Source: Ammopiptanthus mongolicus (Eukaryota; Streptophyta; Magnoliopsida; Fabales; Fabaceae). Taken from it: a DNA stretch of 64,000 nucleotides. Of this stretch, positions 46,528 through 58,130 are shown piece by piece. The stretch spans positions 42,591,033 through 42,655,032 of the forward strand of contig CM077347.1 in the NCBI GenBank assembly GCA_039655645.1, given 5' to 3'. Under the pieces are notes generated by a model. It ran no database searches. It worked only from the letters and a program-made list of their open reading frames with translations, and was not told where the DNA came from. How positions within the stretch are numbered: position 1 is the first letter of the stretch; the number at the start of each line of letters is the position of its first letter. The position numbers and the translations under genes were made by a program.

Positions 46528-48110
46528 TTACATGAATACCTTGGCTGAAACAAAAAACCTCACAAGTCTTCTCGGCCAAGGGATGAAATTACCGGGGGAC
46601 TGGCCAACTGTAATAACCTCCTCAGTGGGCACAGGGACTAAAGCATCAACATCTAGAACATCTTTAACCACCACCCTCACATGATCATCCTCTAATGTCT
46701 GGTGGTGTAAGGTATTTCCCAAGTTGTGTACCCTCCCAAATGCCACTAACTGGCGATCATGATGATCATCAACATACAACTCACATTGATCGTCCTCCTT
46801 ATCAGGCTGATGTGAATGATCACATGAACCCATAGTGCTCACAGGTACAGACGGTTGGGCACTTGTGTTTTGCTGGGAAAAACCCATAGATGCCAACTCT
46901 GAGAGAAGATCTCGTTTTATTTCTTCTCGAAGCTGCGCCTTGATGGACTCAATATCATCCTTCTTCCGATGATGTGTAGATGGTCTGTGGTATTGGCTAA
47001 TGCCAACACCCCATCCAACACCAAGGACACGGCCTGGGTGGTCCTCTTTCCCAATCGCAACAGCTAAGACATCTTTGCGTCCAGTAGACACAAAGGTTCC
47101 TTGTGTGCTTTGTTCGTCCAAGGAATCCTACAACATACAATTGTCACATTAATTTGTGTAAGATGATGGATAAGCATGTTACAATTACAATTAGAATTGA
47201 ATATATACTTACAATCTTTTCAGCAACAAGACGTGCCTCCTCGGATGTATATTGTCCCGATGGTCCTTGTCGGGCTCTCTTCCATGTATGGTGGCGTGGG
47301 GGTGGAGGTGGATCAACAACTTCTGGAGGTGGATCAGCCGTAGGATCAGCTTGGGATGCTTGTTCCAAAAGTTGTTTCTTCTTCTCTTCAATCATCTTCC
47401 TCCTCAGCTTTTTATATCCCCCACGAGACAAATGATGGGGGTAGAGATTCTTACTCTGGATCTCCTGCGCCTTTTTCCTTTTCTTCTATTATAAATAACA
47501 TCAACTGAATTCAGTATATTAATAAAATCAATTTGGTTGGTCAAGTTAAACAATATAACTCAAGTTAACCTGAAAGGCAGGGTCCAATCGGATCTGAACA
47601 AATCTATCCCATGTCTCTTGATCAAGGAACGGATACATCTCAAGTGGAGATTTGTCTGCACGCCCATGTATGTATTTCCCGCTTAGTTGTGTTTTAAATG
47701 CTCTCCAACGCTCACCCGCATACGAAATCCATTTTTTCTTCATACGCTCGGTATCCGACACTTCAAAGGTGAGCTATATTACACAACAAAATGGAGAAAT
47801 TAGTGTATATGAAAATAATATGGTGAAATAAAGTAGATACAACCAAAGAGGGTAAAAGTAAAATACCATGATAGTATACCATATCTGATCCTTCACATTC
47901 GTTGGTACATGGTCCCAATCCTCAATAAGTATACTAGCCTTGCTTTTAGCAAGGACGGCCACAAAACTCTTAAACTGATCTTCCATTGGCCCTATAGGTA
48001 AGCAATCTCCATCAAACTCAACCCTCATCCTTTGATTACCACTACGGTTGACGGCCAATTTTTTTAATCGTGTGGCGCGTCTTTTGTTTTACTTGTCAAT
48101 GGGGTATCCG
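46528..48110 (-). CDS. Plant transposase (Ptta/En/Spm type), multi-exon
   Basis: Exon-like open stretches lie at 47774-48058 (FDGDCLPIGPMEDQFKSFVA, DHVPTNVKDQIWYTIM), 47546-47761 (KKKWISYAGERWRAFKTQLS, SPLEMYPFLDQETWDRFVQ), 47144-47431 (LSRGGYKKLRRKM then a Pro-rich tract) and 46528-47121 (GRVLGVGWGVG, then KAQLREEIKRDLLSELASMG). Together they match the Ptta/En/Spm plant transposase family that accompanies TNP2 in CACTA elements, probably a DNA-binding partner of the transposase. The gaps between the stretches are AT-rich and intron-like. Splice sites were not confirmed. Confidence 0.6.
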
Positions 48111-48347
48111 ACCCGCTGCGTGTAGGAGGGATGTCCGAGGGATCTGCCATGTATGCCTGTTTATACAAAAAATAATAAACTATGTCAGTAAAGATGGATA
48201 AATAACAAATATCACTTTAAACATAACTTACACTATAACTTAACATATAAATATCAAATTAAATAACAAAAAAAACTTAACTTATAATTATCAAGATAAA
48301 CATAACTTAAATAATAAATATAACTTTAAACATAACTTACACCATGG

Positions 48348-51300
48348 TCAAGTAGTAATGTTCTCCCATATCCCTTCATGATGATCACCACGAATGGCAT
48401 GTACATCGTCCGCTTCATTTTCCTCATTGAAAGTAGGCATCCGTGTTGAGAAAGAAGGAGTATCGGAAATATCGAGAGTTGAATCTTGATTTTCCTCACT
48501 ACCATTATGCATGTTTTTTCCTTGGATAACCACCGACCACCTTTTGTTAGAAGGATCATGGATATAAAACACTTGTCTTGCTTGGAAAGCCATTATGAAA
48601 GGCTCTTCTGTATGACCTACCTTGCCAAGGTCTACCAATGTAAATCCTAACTCATCGGTTTGTACACCACTGTTACTGTCAACCCACTTACATTTAAAAA
48701 CGGGTACTCTAAATTTAGTGTAATCGACCCCCCAAATCTCTTCAATGACTCCAAAGTAAGATATGGATGCCATAACGGGGTTTGTATCTTTTGAACTAGA
48801 GAAGTGCATGGACTCGGCTACAACCATAACCCCACTATTTTGCACGGTACTCTTAACATCCTGGGACTTTTTATAGAAGGAAAACTTATTGACATCGTAT
48901 CCACTCCAACATATGACATCAAAGTTAGGCCCGTGTGCTAACCATTTTAATGTATCAGAAGCAGTATTATCCTCTGCAATTTAATCTTTAAACTAGTTTA
49001 AGAAAGTCTTATTATGCTTGTTCAACAACCATTTTTCGTTCATTCGAGGGTAATTTTGCTTGACAATGGTTTTGTGATCACATAAGTAAGGATTAACCTC
49101 ATCGGTGTTATTCAATATATACAAATGTACTTGAAGCACTTCCTCTCGACCCATGCTCTTAACAGTAATACCTCGTGTACCCTTACCATCACATCTTCCC
49201 TCATGACGAGACTTAGGAAGCCCTACAGGTTCCGCTTCTGACATGTAGTCTGTACATAACTCAATAGCTTCTTCTGCAACATACCTTTCAACAATAGATG
49301 CTTCAGGATGGTGTGGATTCTTCACATACCCTTTTAGTATCTTTATGTATCGCTCAACTGGGTACATCAACCTTAAATGAACGGGGCCGCACAATCGAAT
49401 CTCCCTCACTAGATGAACAATTAAATGAACCATGATGTCAAAAAATGAAGGAGGAAAATACATCTCCAATTGACACAAGATAATAGCAGCCTCAGTTTCC
49501 AACTCATCTAGTTTTTGAAGGTCAATGACTTTGCTACATATAGCATTGAAGAATAAGCACAACCTTGTTATGGCATGTCTCACTTTTTTAGGCAAGATGT
49601 CACGAATAGCCACTGGTAGTAGTTGTTGCATCAAGACATGGCAATCATGAGACTTTAAACCAACTAATTTGAGATCTTTCATTGAGACAAACCTCTTAAC
49701 ATTTGAAGAGTAACCCTGTGGCACTTTGACACCTTGCAGACACTCACAAAAACTTTTTTTCTCTTTTTTCGATAAAGTATGACATGCTGGGGGCAAATAA
49801 GTCCGCTTAACCCCTACTGATTGTGGAGCTAACTGCTCTCGTATGCCCATCGCAACTTGATCTAAACGAGCATTGACACCATCCTTTGTCTTGCCTTGAA
49901 TGTTAAGAAGCGTCCCAACTACACTATCACACACATTTTTCTCCACATGCATCACATCAATACAATGTCTTACATCAAGTTTGCACCAGTATGGAAGATC
50001 AAAGAAGATCGACCTCTTCTTCCATATGTTTTTCTCAGTAGCCTTCTTATGGGTCTTTCCAAAGATAATATCCATGTCCTTAACCCCTTGATAAACTTGA
50101 TCTCCGGTTAAGGCCGTCGGAGCAATTTCATTCTCCTGGCATCCATTAAAAGCTTTTCTCAATCTACGATACGGGTGATTAGGTGTGAGAAATCTTCGAT
50201 GCCGAAGGTAAACTGTCTTCCTTCCATGTTGTAGTTGATGGTAGCATGTGCCTTCTTCACATACAGGGCATGCCTTTATGCCCCTTAACACTATATCCGG
50301 ACAAGTTCCCATATGCTGGAAAGTCATTGATGGTGCAAAATAACATGGCACGCATCTTGAAAGTCTCATTGCAATACCCGTCAAACAGATCAACGCCGTC
50401 CACCCACAGCTTTCTCAAGTCTTGAATCAAGGGACTTAGATAAACATCTAAGTCATTTCTTGGTTGTTTTGGGCCCGAAATCATCATAGATAACATAATG
50501 TATTTGCGCTTCATGCACAACCAAGGAGGTAGGTTATAAATTACCAGGAGAACAGGCCATGAACTATGAATACTACTTAAGGTGCCATACGGATTCATTC
50601 CATCGGTAGCAAGTCCAAGCCTAAGGTTTCTTTTCTCATCGGCGAAATCCGGAAATAAACTATCAATTCTCTTCCATTGCAAAGAATCAGCCGGATGGCG
50701 AAGTTGTCCATCACATTTTCTCTCATCTGCATGCCACCTAATGTTTTTTGTGTCATTTACATTAGCGAACAATCGCTTGAACCTTGGAATTATTGGAAGA
50801 TACCATAACACCTTCGCAGGAGGACCCTTTGTGATCACATCACAATTTGAATCACCATTGTTCACTTTGTAGCGTGATACCCCACACCTTGGACACTCGT
50901 GCATCTTTTCAAAGTCATTCCTGTACAATATGCAATCATTAGGACATGCATGTATTTTCTTATACTCCATACCCATCGGACACAATATCTTCTTCGCCTC
51001 ATAGTTACGGTTCGGCAATGTGTTACCTTCTGGAAGCATGTCTTTCAACAACTCAAGCAATTCGGTGAAGCTTTTATCACTCCACCCATTTCTCGCCTTC
51101 ACAACTACCAATCTTAACACCGCTGACAACCGTGTGAAATTAGAGCACTCAGGATACAAAGGCTTATCTGCATCACTGCACAAAGTATCATACATATTTG
51201 CTCGTTGAAATGACTCTTGTCCAATATCACGGATCATGTCCTCTAGTCGATCGTCCATATCTATGTCATCAACCTCCTCTCTTTGGGACACACTTGGTTT

Positions 51301-51537
51301 GTCTAACAATTCACCATGCCATATCCATCTTGTATAACTCTTACATATCCCTTCATAAATAAGATGCTCTCGTATTTTCTCAGCTTCCAGTCGTCTCTCA
51401 TTCAAACAATTAACACAAGGACAATAAAACCTTCCATTACTATCGGGAACATTTCTTTTAGAAAATTCTAAAAACTCTTCCACTCCATTCTCATACTCAT
51501 GACTTGTGCGTCTAGCATCGATCCAATTACGATCCAT
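48348..51537 (-). pseudogene. tnp2-like: TNP2-like CACTA transposase
   Basis: The start MDRNWIDARRTSHEYENGVE is the transposase-associated N-terminal domain, with CPCVNCLNER. The TNP2/Transposase_21 region follows: LYRNDFEKMHECPRCGVSRY, a KVLWYLPIIPRFKRLFAN stretch, IRWHADERK and CTINDFPAYGNLSGYSVKG. A one-base frameshift near 50270-50280 moves it into the second frame (48993-50393), with KACPVCEEGTCYHQLQHGRK, HCIDVMHVEKNVCDSVVGTL and a DUF4218 region (YFPPSFFDIMVHLIVHLVRE, YPVERYIKILKGYVKNP). After a stop at about 48990, a DUF4216 region follows (48348-48845; VPVFKCKWVDS, QVFYIHDPSNKRWSVV). The transposase cuts and pastes the element ends. The frameshift and stop make this copy probably non-functional, although an intron near 50280 cannot be excluded. 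Confidence 0.85.
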
Positions 51538-52300
51538 AACTACAGCAACAACTTCACTTAGTCCAAGATCTTCAACTCCTTTTTATCACAGGGTATGGCC
51601 CTATCCCATTCGAGAAGAAACTTCTTCAACACTCAGTTAACAGTTAGTCCTTAACTTTCATGCCCATACTTACCGAAATTTCGGCAGCATTTCCCATCGG
51701 TCGCCGACGTACACGACTTGAACGCGGTGACATCCACCGCGACAAAGTGTGCACCCGGAGAATAAAAGGAAATGCAGCAGATCGAAATTTCTTCAAGTAT
51801 AACATATGAGAATTAAGGAATAAGTATTAACCAAATGAAGAATAAGTTTTCCCCCAAACTGTCCAACTTGGACAATTCAAGATTCAATACAATGAGTAGT
51901 ACCTTAATAAAGTAAACATATGCTCATTAATATTGAATCTCAAACGGGAAACTAAGGTTTTGCTAATTTATTAACACTAAAAGATAATCCAACAGTCCAA
52001 TCCCTAAGTTAAAGCAGCAAACAAAACATTAGAATAAACATTAGATCTACCGGCAACTGAAAAGACTCCGGGCTCTAGTCGGGATAACCATACTTAGCCA
52101 GGATCGCCACGACACGATAGGCGCTACCATACCGGTCTCATGTGGGTACACCTGCATCCAATATATCCTCAAGGTCTCTCAGACCTTCCTTTCCGTTTTC
52201 CGCACTCGCACTCGGTGCACCAACCTCGTATGCTCACAACATACGGCTCGCCACTTGGCATAATGCATATGCTATGCATGTCATCCATCTCTCTTGAGCT
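51538..52300. other. Unassigned stretch between CACTA transposase and gypsy G
   Basis: The 763 bp begin as the likely 5' leader of the TNP2-like gene. They include a short palindrome CCGAAATTTCGG (51679-51690) and continue into GC-richer sequence (about 52055-52260) that resembles a retroelement leader or LTR but matches nothing else in the window. There are no ORFs worth calling. No CACTA right terminus is visible. Confidence 0.4.
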
Positions 52301-53827
52301 TGTAACACCTCGATTTTTCACTATTTTTATATATCAATAAGAGAATAATTAAGTTTATATTTTATTTGAGGATTTAGAAAGTGAAATAAAATAAACCGAG
52401 ACCATATTCATGCTCAACGCTATCATGCGAAGCTATAGTTAAATTTTGTGTTGAAAACTCAAACGGATCCCGGTTTGCGTTTTTCCACTGGCAGTAAGAT
52501 TTTACTGCTTAGGAGACCTCAGTTTGACTCGTGAACAAGGCAGTTAGTCTTAGAATTGAATTTCCTATGTTTTCGTTAAATTTGAAAAAAATCACTTCCT
52601 AACCTTCGTTCGGACGAAATCTCAAATCGGGTGATGAACAGAACTAGATATGGATTTACTGTAACCCGCTAACGGATAATCTTGATGTCACATCAACTCA
52701 AATCACATGGAAAAGCGTGCCAGTATCATGATGACGTCAGAAAATATCTGGACGCGAAAAGACCAAAATACCCCCTACCTTTTCCTAAATGACATTTTAG
52801 ACCTTGAAGGAAAAGACTCAAATGCCCTTAAGTGACCAACTTTTGGGACATTGCAACCCCTCCTCCCACGCACAAGACAGCCCCCAAGAGAGCCCAACAC
52901 TTCACTTTCACACTTCATCTTCTTCCTTAAGCCATTCCACCATTTTCTTAGAGAAAAAAGCTTGAGTTTTTGAGAGAAAAGTGTGATTCTTCACCATTCT
53001 TCATCATTCAAGAGGTAAGAACACTCTCTAGATCCTTAAACCTCATGAATCTCTTCCTATTTCAAGTTTGAAATCTTTGATTCCATGAGTTTCAAGTTTA
53101 TGATCCAAATTTCAAAAATTCCTAGAAAATTGTCGAAATTTTTTTTTAATGTGAAACCAATTTCTTTGAGCTAGTTTCATCACCTTCTACCTCTATCCAA
53201 GAGTATGTGATCAAAATCTTATCCTAGCCTATCTTATTTGAAAGGGCCGAACCCTAGAATTTGGGGGAAAAGAGGGTTTTCTCCAATTTTTGTTCTTGAA
53301 CACTTGATTCCATCCTTTCCTTTCCTATGATCCTTAAATCCAAGTGATTGGAAAACCAAATCAATTCCTAACCTTTTTTCCTCTCCATGGACGAAACCCA
53401 GAGTGTGCAGAACCATGAGTTTTGTTTCAAATTTTTGAGCTATAGGACTTGATTTAGTGTTAATCATGCTTAAGATCCAACCATCCAAAAGATTGGAACC
53501 AAATGAGATCCCTAGCCTATTTTACAAATTTTGGACGAACCTTAGACCAATTTTGGGGAAGGAAACTTATGTTTTGAAGTTGTTAACCATTCGAGAATTG
53601 ATTTAGAACCTTAAGAAGGTAAAGGGAGATATTTCATAATAAGTTTGGTAGTCTCATGGTGTTTGATTGTTATATGTGATTTGGTTGTTTTGATTGATGA
53701 TTGGAAGATGTGTATGAATGACCTATGTACTTGATGTATCTAATGAAGCATACTTGTACACTTGAATATGATTTGGGACATTGATGCCTTGGATGAAATT
53801 TATTGTCATATTGGGCTGATTTGATAC

Positions 53828-53890
<63 letters not shown>
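52301..53890 (+). repeat. 5' LTR of element G, upstream part
   Basis: It is homologous to the minus-strand LTRs of C, for example GCGAAAAGACCAAAATACCCCC and the stretch around CACTTGATTCCATCC. It ends in a pure TA run (53830-53890) at the point where C's LTR has its own TA microsatellite. Confidence 0.92.
53830..53890 (+). repeat. (TA)n at the left junction of the viral insert
   Basis: About 60 bp of TA repeat joins LTR sequence (GATTTGATACCCA) to viral DNA (AAGAGTTTATGG). Confidence 0.95.
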
Positions 53891-53893
<3 letters not shown>

Positions 53894-54274
53894 AGTTTAT
53901 GGAAGGCTTTGCCTCCTACCTTCTCTTTAGTTTGAGCTTATGATTATTAACTGGTTGGTATACCTCTTATCTGGGTAAGCATCATTTAGCATATATTTGA
54001 TTTATCTTGTTTGAGCTGTAGCTGTAAGTCCTCGCTGTGGTTAAAGAGGCAATAAGTCTAATTTGCCTATGCTGAAGCAAGATAAGTAAAATATGATGCC
54101 CAGGTTGCTTTTGGTTAAGTTTAAGGTATAGCCTTGGTTAAGAATAATAAGTTCATATGCTTTTGTATATGCTTGTACATCTTTATGAGATAATATTCAG
54201 AAGGATTTGATTTGGATCTATACTATTATCTTCTATGGAACTAAAGGAAGGCAAAGATACCAGACACATAAAAT
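53891..54274 (+). other. Viral leader before the movement protein ORF
   Basis: 384 bp without an ORF. Caulimovirid leaders normally carry a tRNA-Met primer site near the transcript 5' end. I could not find TGGTATCAGAGC or a close variant here or at 61675-61875. The GGAAGGCTTTGCCTCCTACC stretch (53903-53922) resembles GTGAGGCTCTGCCTCCGCTC near the right end (61736-61755). Confidence 0.5.
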
Positions 54275-55255
54275 ATGTTGTCTCGCTCCCTCTCTAAGCT
54301 TTCTTTCCGCTCCTCCCAACCCTCTTCTTCATCTCTTCAGGAATCTGAGATTCCTAACAATCCAAGCAGTATCTTCAATGAAGAGATCTGCCTTGAAAAC
54401 ATCAATCAAGATATTGATAATTGAGAAATCCCAAAGATTCCCACAAAAGAACTCTACAAGCCAGAAGGCAGATTTTTCTTGCATTCTGACTATGTCATAA
54501 AGACCGTAGAGAAAAACATTCCAATCAACCCAGAGAGTGAAGAATTTCATCTTCTCTCAATGGACACAATAAAAAATCACAAACAAAAGTACAGATACCT
54601 ACACATTGGGTGTGTTCAGGTAGCTGTTAAACCTTTAATCCGAGAAGGATTAAACGCTTCAATATTAATGTGCTTAAGAGATATTAGGCATAACAAATTT
54701 GAGGATTCTCTCTTAGGAACAGTTGAAATTAGCCTAAGTCAAGGTCCAATTTACTTCAATTGTTATCCAAATAGAACTTTAAGTTTACAAGATAGAAATA
54801 TCTTGGATTCTTTGTTCTTAAACATCAAGATCTGTGGTTTAAACATGAAACACGGATCTATCCCAGCGGCTTTACTTTACAGGATTCAATACAAAGTAAT
54901 GAATTCTTGTAATTCTAAAGTCCTCAAAACAAAAACAACTGGAGAAACAACTTTGTTTCTCACTGATGTTACAAAGGCCAATATTATTGTGCCCAAAACA
55001 ATCCTCTGGAAAGACGTAGCCTTACCAGAAAGACGGATTCTAGATAAAGCTACCCCAGCTTTGCCCAGGGAATCATCAAACTTTAATCAAATTGTTCAAT
55101 CTCAATCAGGACAAGTAGAATTAGTCTTTGATAGGCGAAATTCTTTTAGCTCCTTTAGAATACCAAGTATTAGATCTGAAATCTTTAGGTCTGTACCATC
55201 AAGGCAGTCTTTTTCAGCCTTATCCCAATCTTCGAATCAATCCATTAATTTATAG
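54275..55255 (+). pseudogene. Viral movement protein region (30K superfamily)
   Basis: An ATG at 54275 opens a Ser-rich start. A TGA at 54422-54424 interrupts it, and the frame continues to a TAA at 55253-55255. The 258-residue open part shows the 30K movement-protein pattern: a beta-rich core with HIGCVQVAVKPLIREGLNAS, then MCLRDIRHNKFEDSLLG with the conserved Asp, then FNCYPNRTLSL. It lacks RT or capsid motifs. In caulimovirids this protein forms tubules through plasmodesmata. Two stops and the frame change downstream rule out expression of an intact polyprotein from this copy. Confidence 0.8.
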
Positions 55256-57500
55256 GGCCTAGATACCTCATCTAGTATCCCTAGACCAATTTACCAGACT
55301 GAAGATGACGATAGAAAATCAATTCAGTCTCCAACATACTCCTCTATTAATACGTCTCTTAATGATGAATTATAAGACCCATTTTGATAAGGAATCCCTA
55401 AGAAAGAGCTTTTACTCTGAGGAATGGAAACCTCAACGAGAGTGGTTCTTTCAAAATTATAAGGAACAAAAATATTCAAGATGAATATTACACCTTTCTT
55501 AACAATGTTAAGAAAACCATCCAATTCTTTGACTGGTTTCATGTTTATCTGGTCAAACATAACATTAGTTATCCTTGGAAAATAACATTGACTGAGGACA
55601 AGTCAACAAATGTCATTACTGTTTGGCATTTGAAAAATGGTGGGTTAGTTAAGACAGAACTACCCCCAAATACATCTTTCCAACTCCCAGGGATCAAAGA
55701 TCCTAAGGATGATACAACTCCAACCATAGCTTCACCTTTCAAAATTAAAGATGTCACCAAACCAGTTTCATCTCAAGACATCAAAAAGTTGATGGAACAA
55801 TTCAACTATACCAATAAGTATCTTCAAGTTTTAGGTACTAGGGTTAAATCTGAAGTCTCTACTTTACCATCCTCTTCCGGAACCAAAAGTGAAGTAGAAA
55901 AACCTTTGGATAAATTTTTATTCAAACCCTTCAAGGTTACTAAGAAGTTTAAAGAAAGTCTAAAACTTCTTCGTGATCCAGAAGTCAAAACTGAATCAAT
56001 AGTAGATCCTATCAAAAAGGTTGATAAGGGACTACAAAACATTGTGGTACCAGATTCACCACAAGATTCTGGACAACAAACTCAAGTTCCATATGGACTA
56101 AGGAGTAAAGGTCCAACCATCAATGTAATTGATGAAACTAGCTTAGATAGGGAATCTGTGGCTTCTTCGTCAAGAACAAAAGAAACAAAACCCCCTTTCA
56201 ATATCAATCCGGTTTTCTCCAAACCTTGGAAGAAATCCACAAAGCTTTATTACCCAAGAGCAACTCCCCAAGACTTGCTCTTAGAACAAAAACCCCCACA
56301 TTCAAAAGCTTCAATGCCAACATTATCTATGAATGGAACATAGATGGTTTACCAGAATACCAAATTATGACCACATTGCAACATATGACAATGATGGCCA
56401 CAGCTTATCAAGCTACTAATGATGCTTCTGAGGAAGTAATCTGTAATATCCTCGTAGCAGGATTTACTGGCCAATTGAAATAATGGTGGGATCATTCTTT
56501 CACTGATGAGCAGAAAGAAGAAGTCTTTACTGCCATCAAAACCCAAAATGATGGAACACCAATCACAAGTGATGGTGAATCCATTCCTGATGCGGTTAAC
56601 ACCTTAATCTTTTCCATTGCTGAACATTTCATTAGAAATACGTCAGTATGGAAAAACAAAACAGCTGATTTATTAGCCAATCTCAAATGTACATCATTAT
56701 CAGATTTTAGGTGGTATAGAGATACCTTCCTAACAAGGGTTTACACCAGAGAAGATTGTCAGGATCGTCTCTGGAAAGAAAAATTTGTAACAGGTCTTCC
56801 TACTGCCTTAGGAGACATTGCTAGGGATGAGCTCCAAGCTCATGTCCCTGAAGGAAAAATACCTTATGATAAACTAACCTATGGCCAACTCATTGCAGTT
56901 ATCCAAAAAATAGGTACACGACTTTGTCAAGAAGATAGCGTTCGTAATCAATTCCAAAAGGAAAAGGCAGCAAAGAAGGATTTAGGATCATTCTGCCAAC
57001 AATTCGGAATGCCCCCTTGTCCAAAAGACAAACCAAAATCCACCCATAAGCACCATCAATCTCACCAAACCAACAAAGTCCATAAGCCGAAGTATACCAA
57101 GTATACTAGGTACAAAAGGAATACTCCTCCAAGAAAACTCAAGCAAGAGTTTAAATCAAAACCTGAAATTGATATTGCAATTCCAAAGAAATCAACCATT
57201 TGCCATAGTTGTGGTAAACCAGGCCATATTAGCAAATATTGTAGGCTTAAAAAGAAAATTAAAGCCTTAAATCTCGAACCCACAGTTGAGGAACAACTGA
57301 ACAATCTCCTTATAGAATTCGATGATTCAGATGGATCAAATGGTGATTCTTCTGAAAATCTCAATCATATTGTAGAAGATGATATCGGAAGCCAAGCTTC
57401 TGAGTCTTCTAACGAAATTAATGTCTTAACTAAGGATCAAGATCTCCTTTTTGAAGTCATTAATGCCATTCCTGACCAAGATGAAAGGAAAAGATACTTT
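55256..57500 (+). pseudogene. Viral coat protein/nucleocapsid region with zinc finger
   Basis: The region spans several frames: 55588-56343 (spacer rich in Pro, Lys and Ser), then 56226-56483, then the same frame after a TAA at 56481-56483. The capsid-like core lies at about 56330-57000, with SLSDFRWYRDTFLTRVYTR and LWKEKFVTGLPTALGDIARD. It is followed by a Lys/His-rich tract and the CCHC motif CHSCGKPGHISKYC (57200-57241), the signature of pararetroviral coat proteins. The acidic C-terminus (57290-57500) ends in a TAA. Stops near 55374 and 55479 and frame shifts near 55480 and 56235 break it. Confidence 0.8.
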
Positions 57501-57839
57501 TAAAGGTTCTCTGCTTCTAAGAAAAAGGAACCTAAGGCTAAAGGAAAAGCCATCATCAAAGATCAATTTGATTTCAAAACAATCCTCAAACGTTTAGATT
57601 CTAAACAACAAAAGCCTGTAACAATTCAAGATCTCCAGGAAGAGATCAAGAACCTCAAACAAGAAATCAAAGAGATAAAACAAGAGCAAGCTGTTCATAA
57701 GCTTATTTTATCTTAACTTGATAACCAATCCTCTAAACCCCCTTTAGATGATGAAAATCTAGCTAAATCCAATCCAGAAAAAGGTGTTAGTCATCATTCG
57801 GATAATGAAGACAATAACACTGACAAAGATCAAGAATTT
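57501..57839 (+). pseudogene. Viral linker between coat protein and protease
   Basis: This polar, Lys/Glu-rich stretch is a likely coiled coil (heptad-like DLQEEIKNLKQEIKEIKQEQ at about 57629-57688). A TAA at 57714-57716 interrupts it. The same frame continues on both sides, so only point mutations separate it from its neighbours. Confidence 0.6.
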
Positions 57840-58130
57840 TTGAATCTTATTAATCAATTAAGAATTCAAAAGTTCTATATTAAGATTAGAATTATCATTG
57901 ATGATTTTGTTCTTAATACTACAACCCTTTTTGACACTGGTGGTAATTCCAATTGTATTTTAGAAGGATTAATTCCTATTAAATATTTTGAGAAAACATC
58001 TGAAATGCTGAGTACAGCTAATGGCTCAAAACTTAGGATTAATTTCAAATTATCCAAAGCTATTATTGAAAATCATGGTCTTAAAGTAGAAACCCCGTTT
58101 TACATGTTAAAGAACTCAAAAATGAAGTGA
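57840..58130 (+). pseudogene. Viral aspartic protease
   Basis: The active-site segment is TTLFDTGGNSNCILEGL, with Asp-Thr-Gly. A flap-like hydrophobic region follows, and ILGTPFIRSLFPLTI appears in the next frame (58127 on), the usual C-terminal motif of retroviral-type proteases. A one-base frame change near 58125 splits the domain. The protease would cut the ORF1 polyprotein. Confidence 0.8.

Larger units (their letters stand above)
44469..51600 (-). mobile_element. CACTA (En/Spm-type) DNA transposon, one terminus visible
   Basis: The left terminus is CACTAGTGCAATAAACATG (44469-44487), preceded by TAG as a possible 3-bp duplication. Subterminal repeats with ATCGGTT/AACCGAT follow. The minus strand encodes an Ulp1-like protease (about 45140-46440), a Ptta/En/Spm-type transposase ORF (46528-48100) and a TNP2-like transposase (48348-51537). 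No matching inverted terminus appears before gypsy G at 52301. The element may continue beyond G or be truncated, so the right border given is nominal. Confidence 0.88.

Noticed and set aside
54329..54550. Minus-strand frames within the viral insert
   Set aside because: They are shadows of the plus-strand viral genes and carry no recognisable motif. The same holds for 55324-55760, 57062-57364 and 60219-60626.
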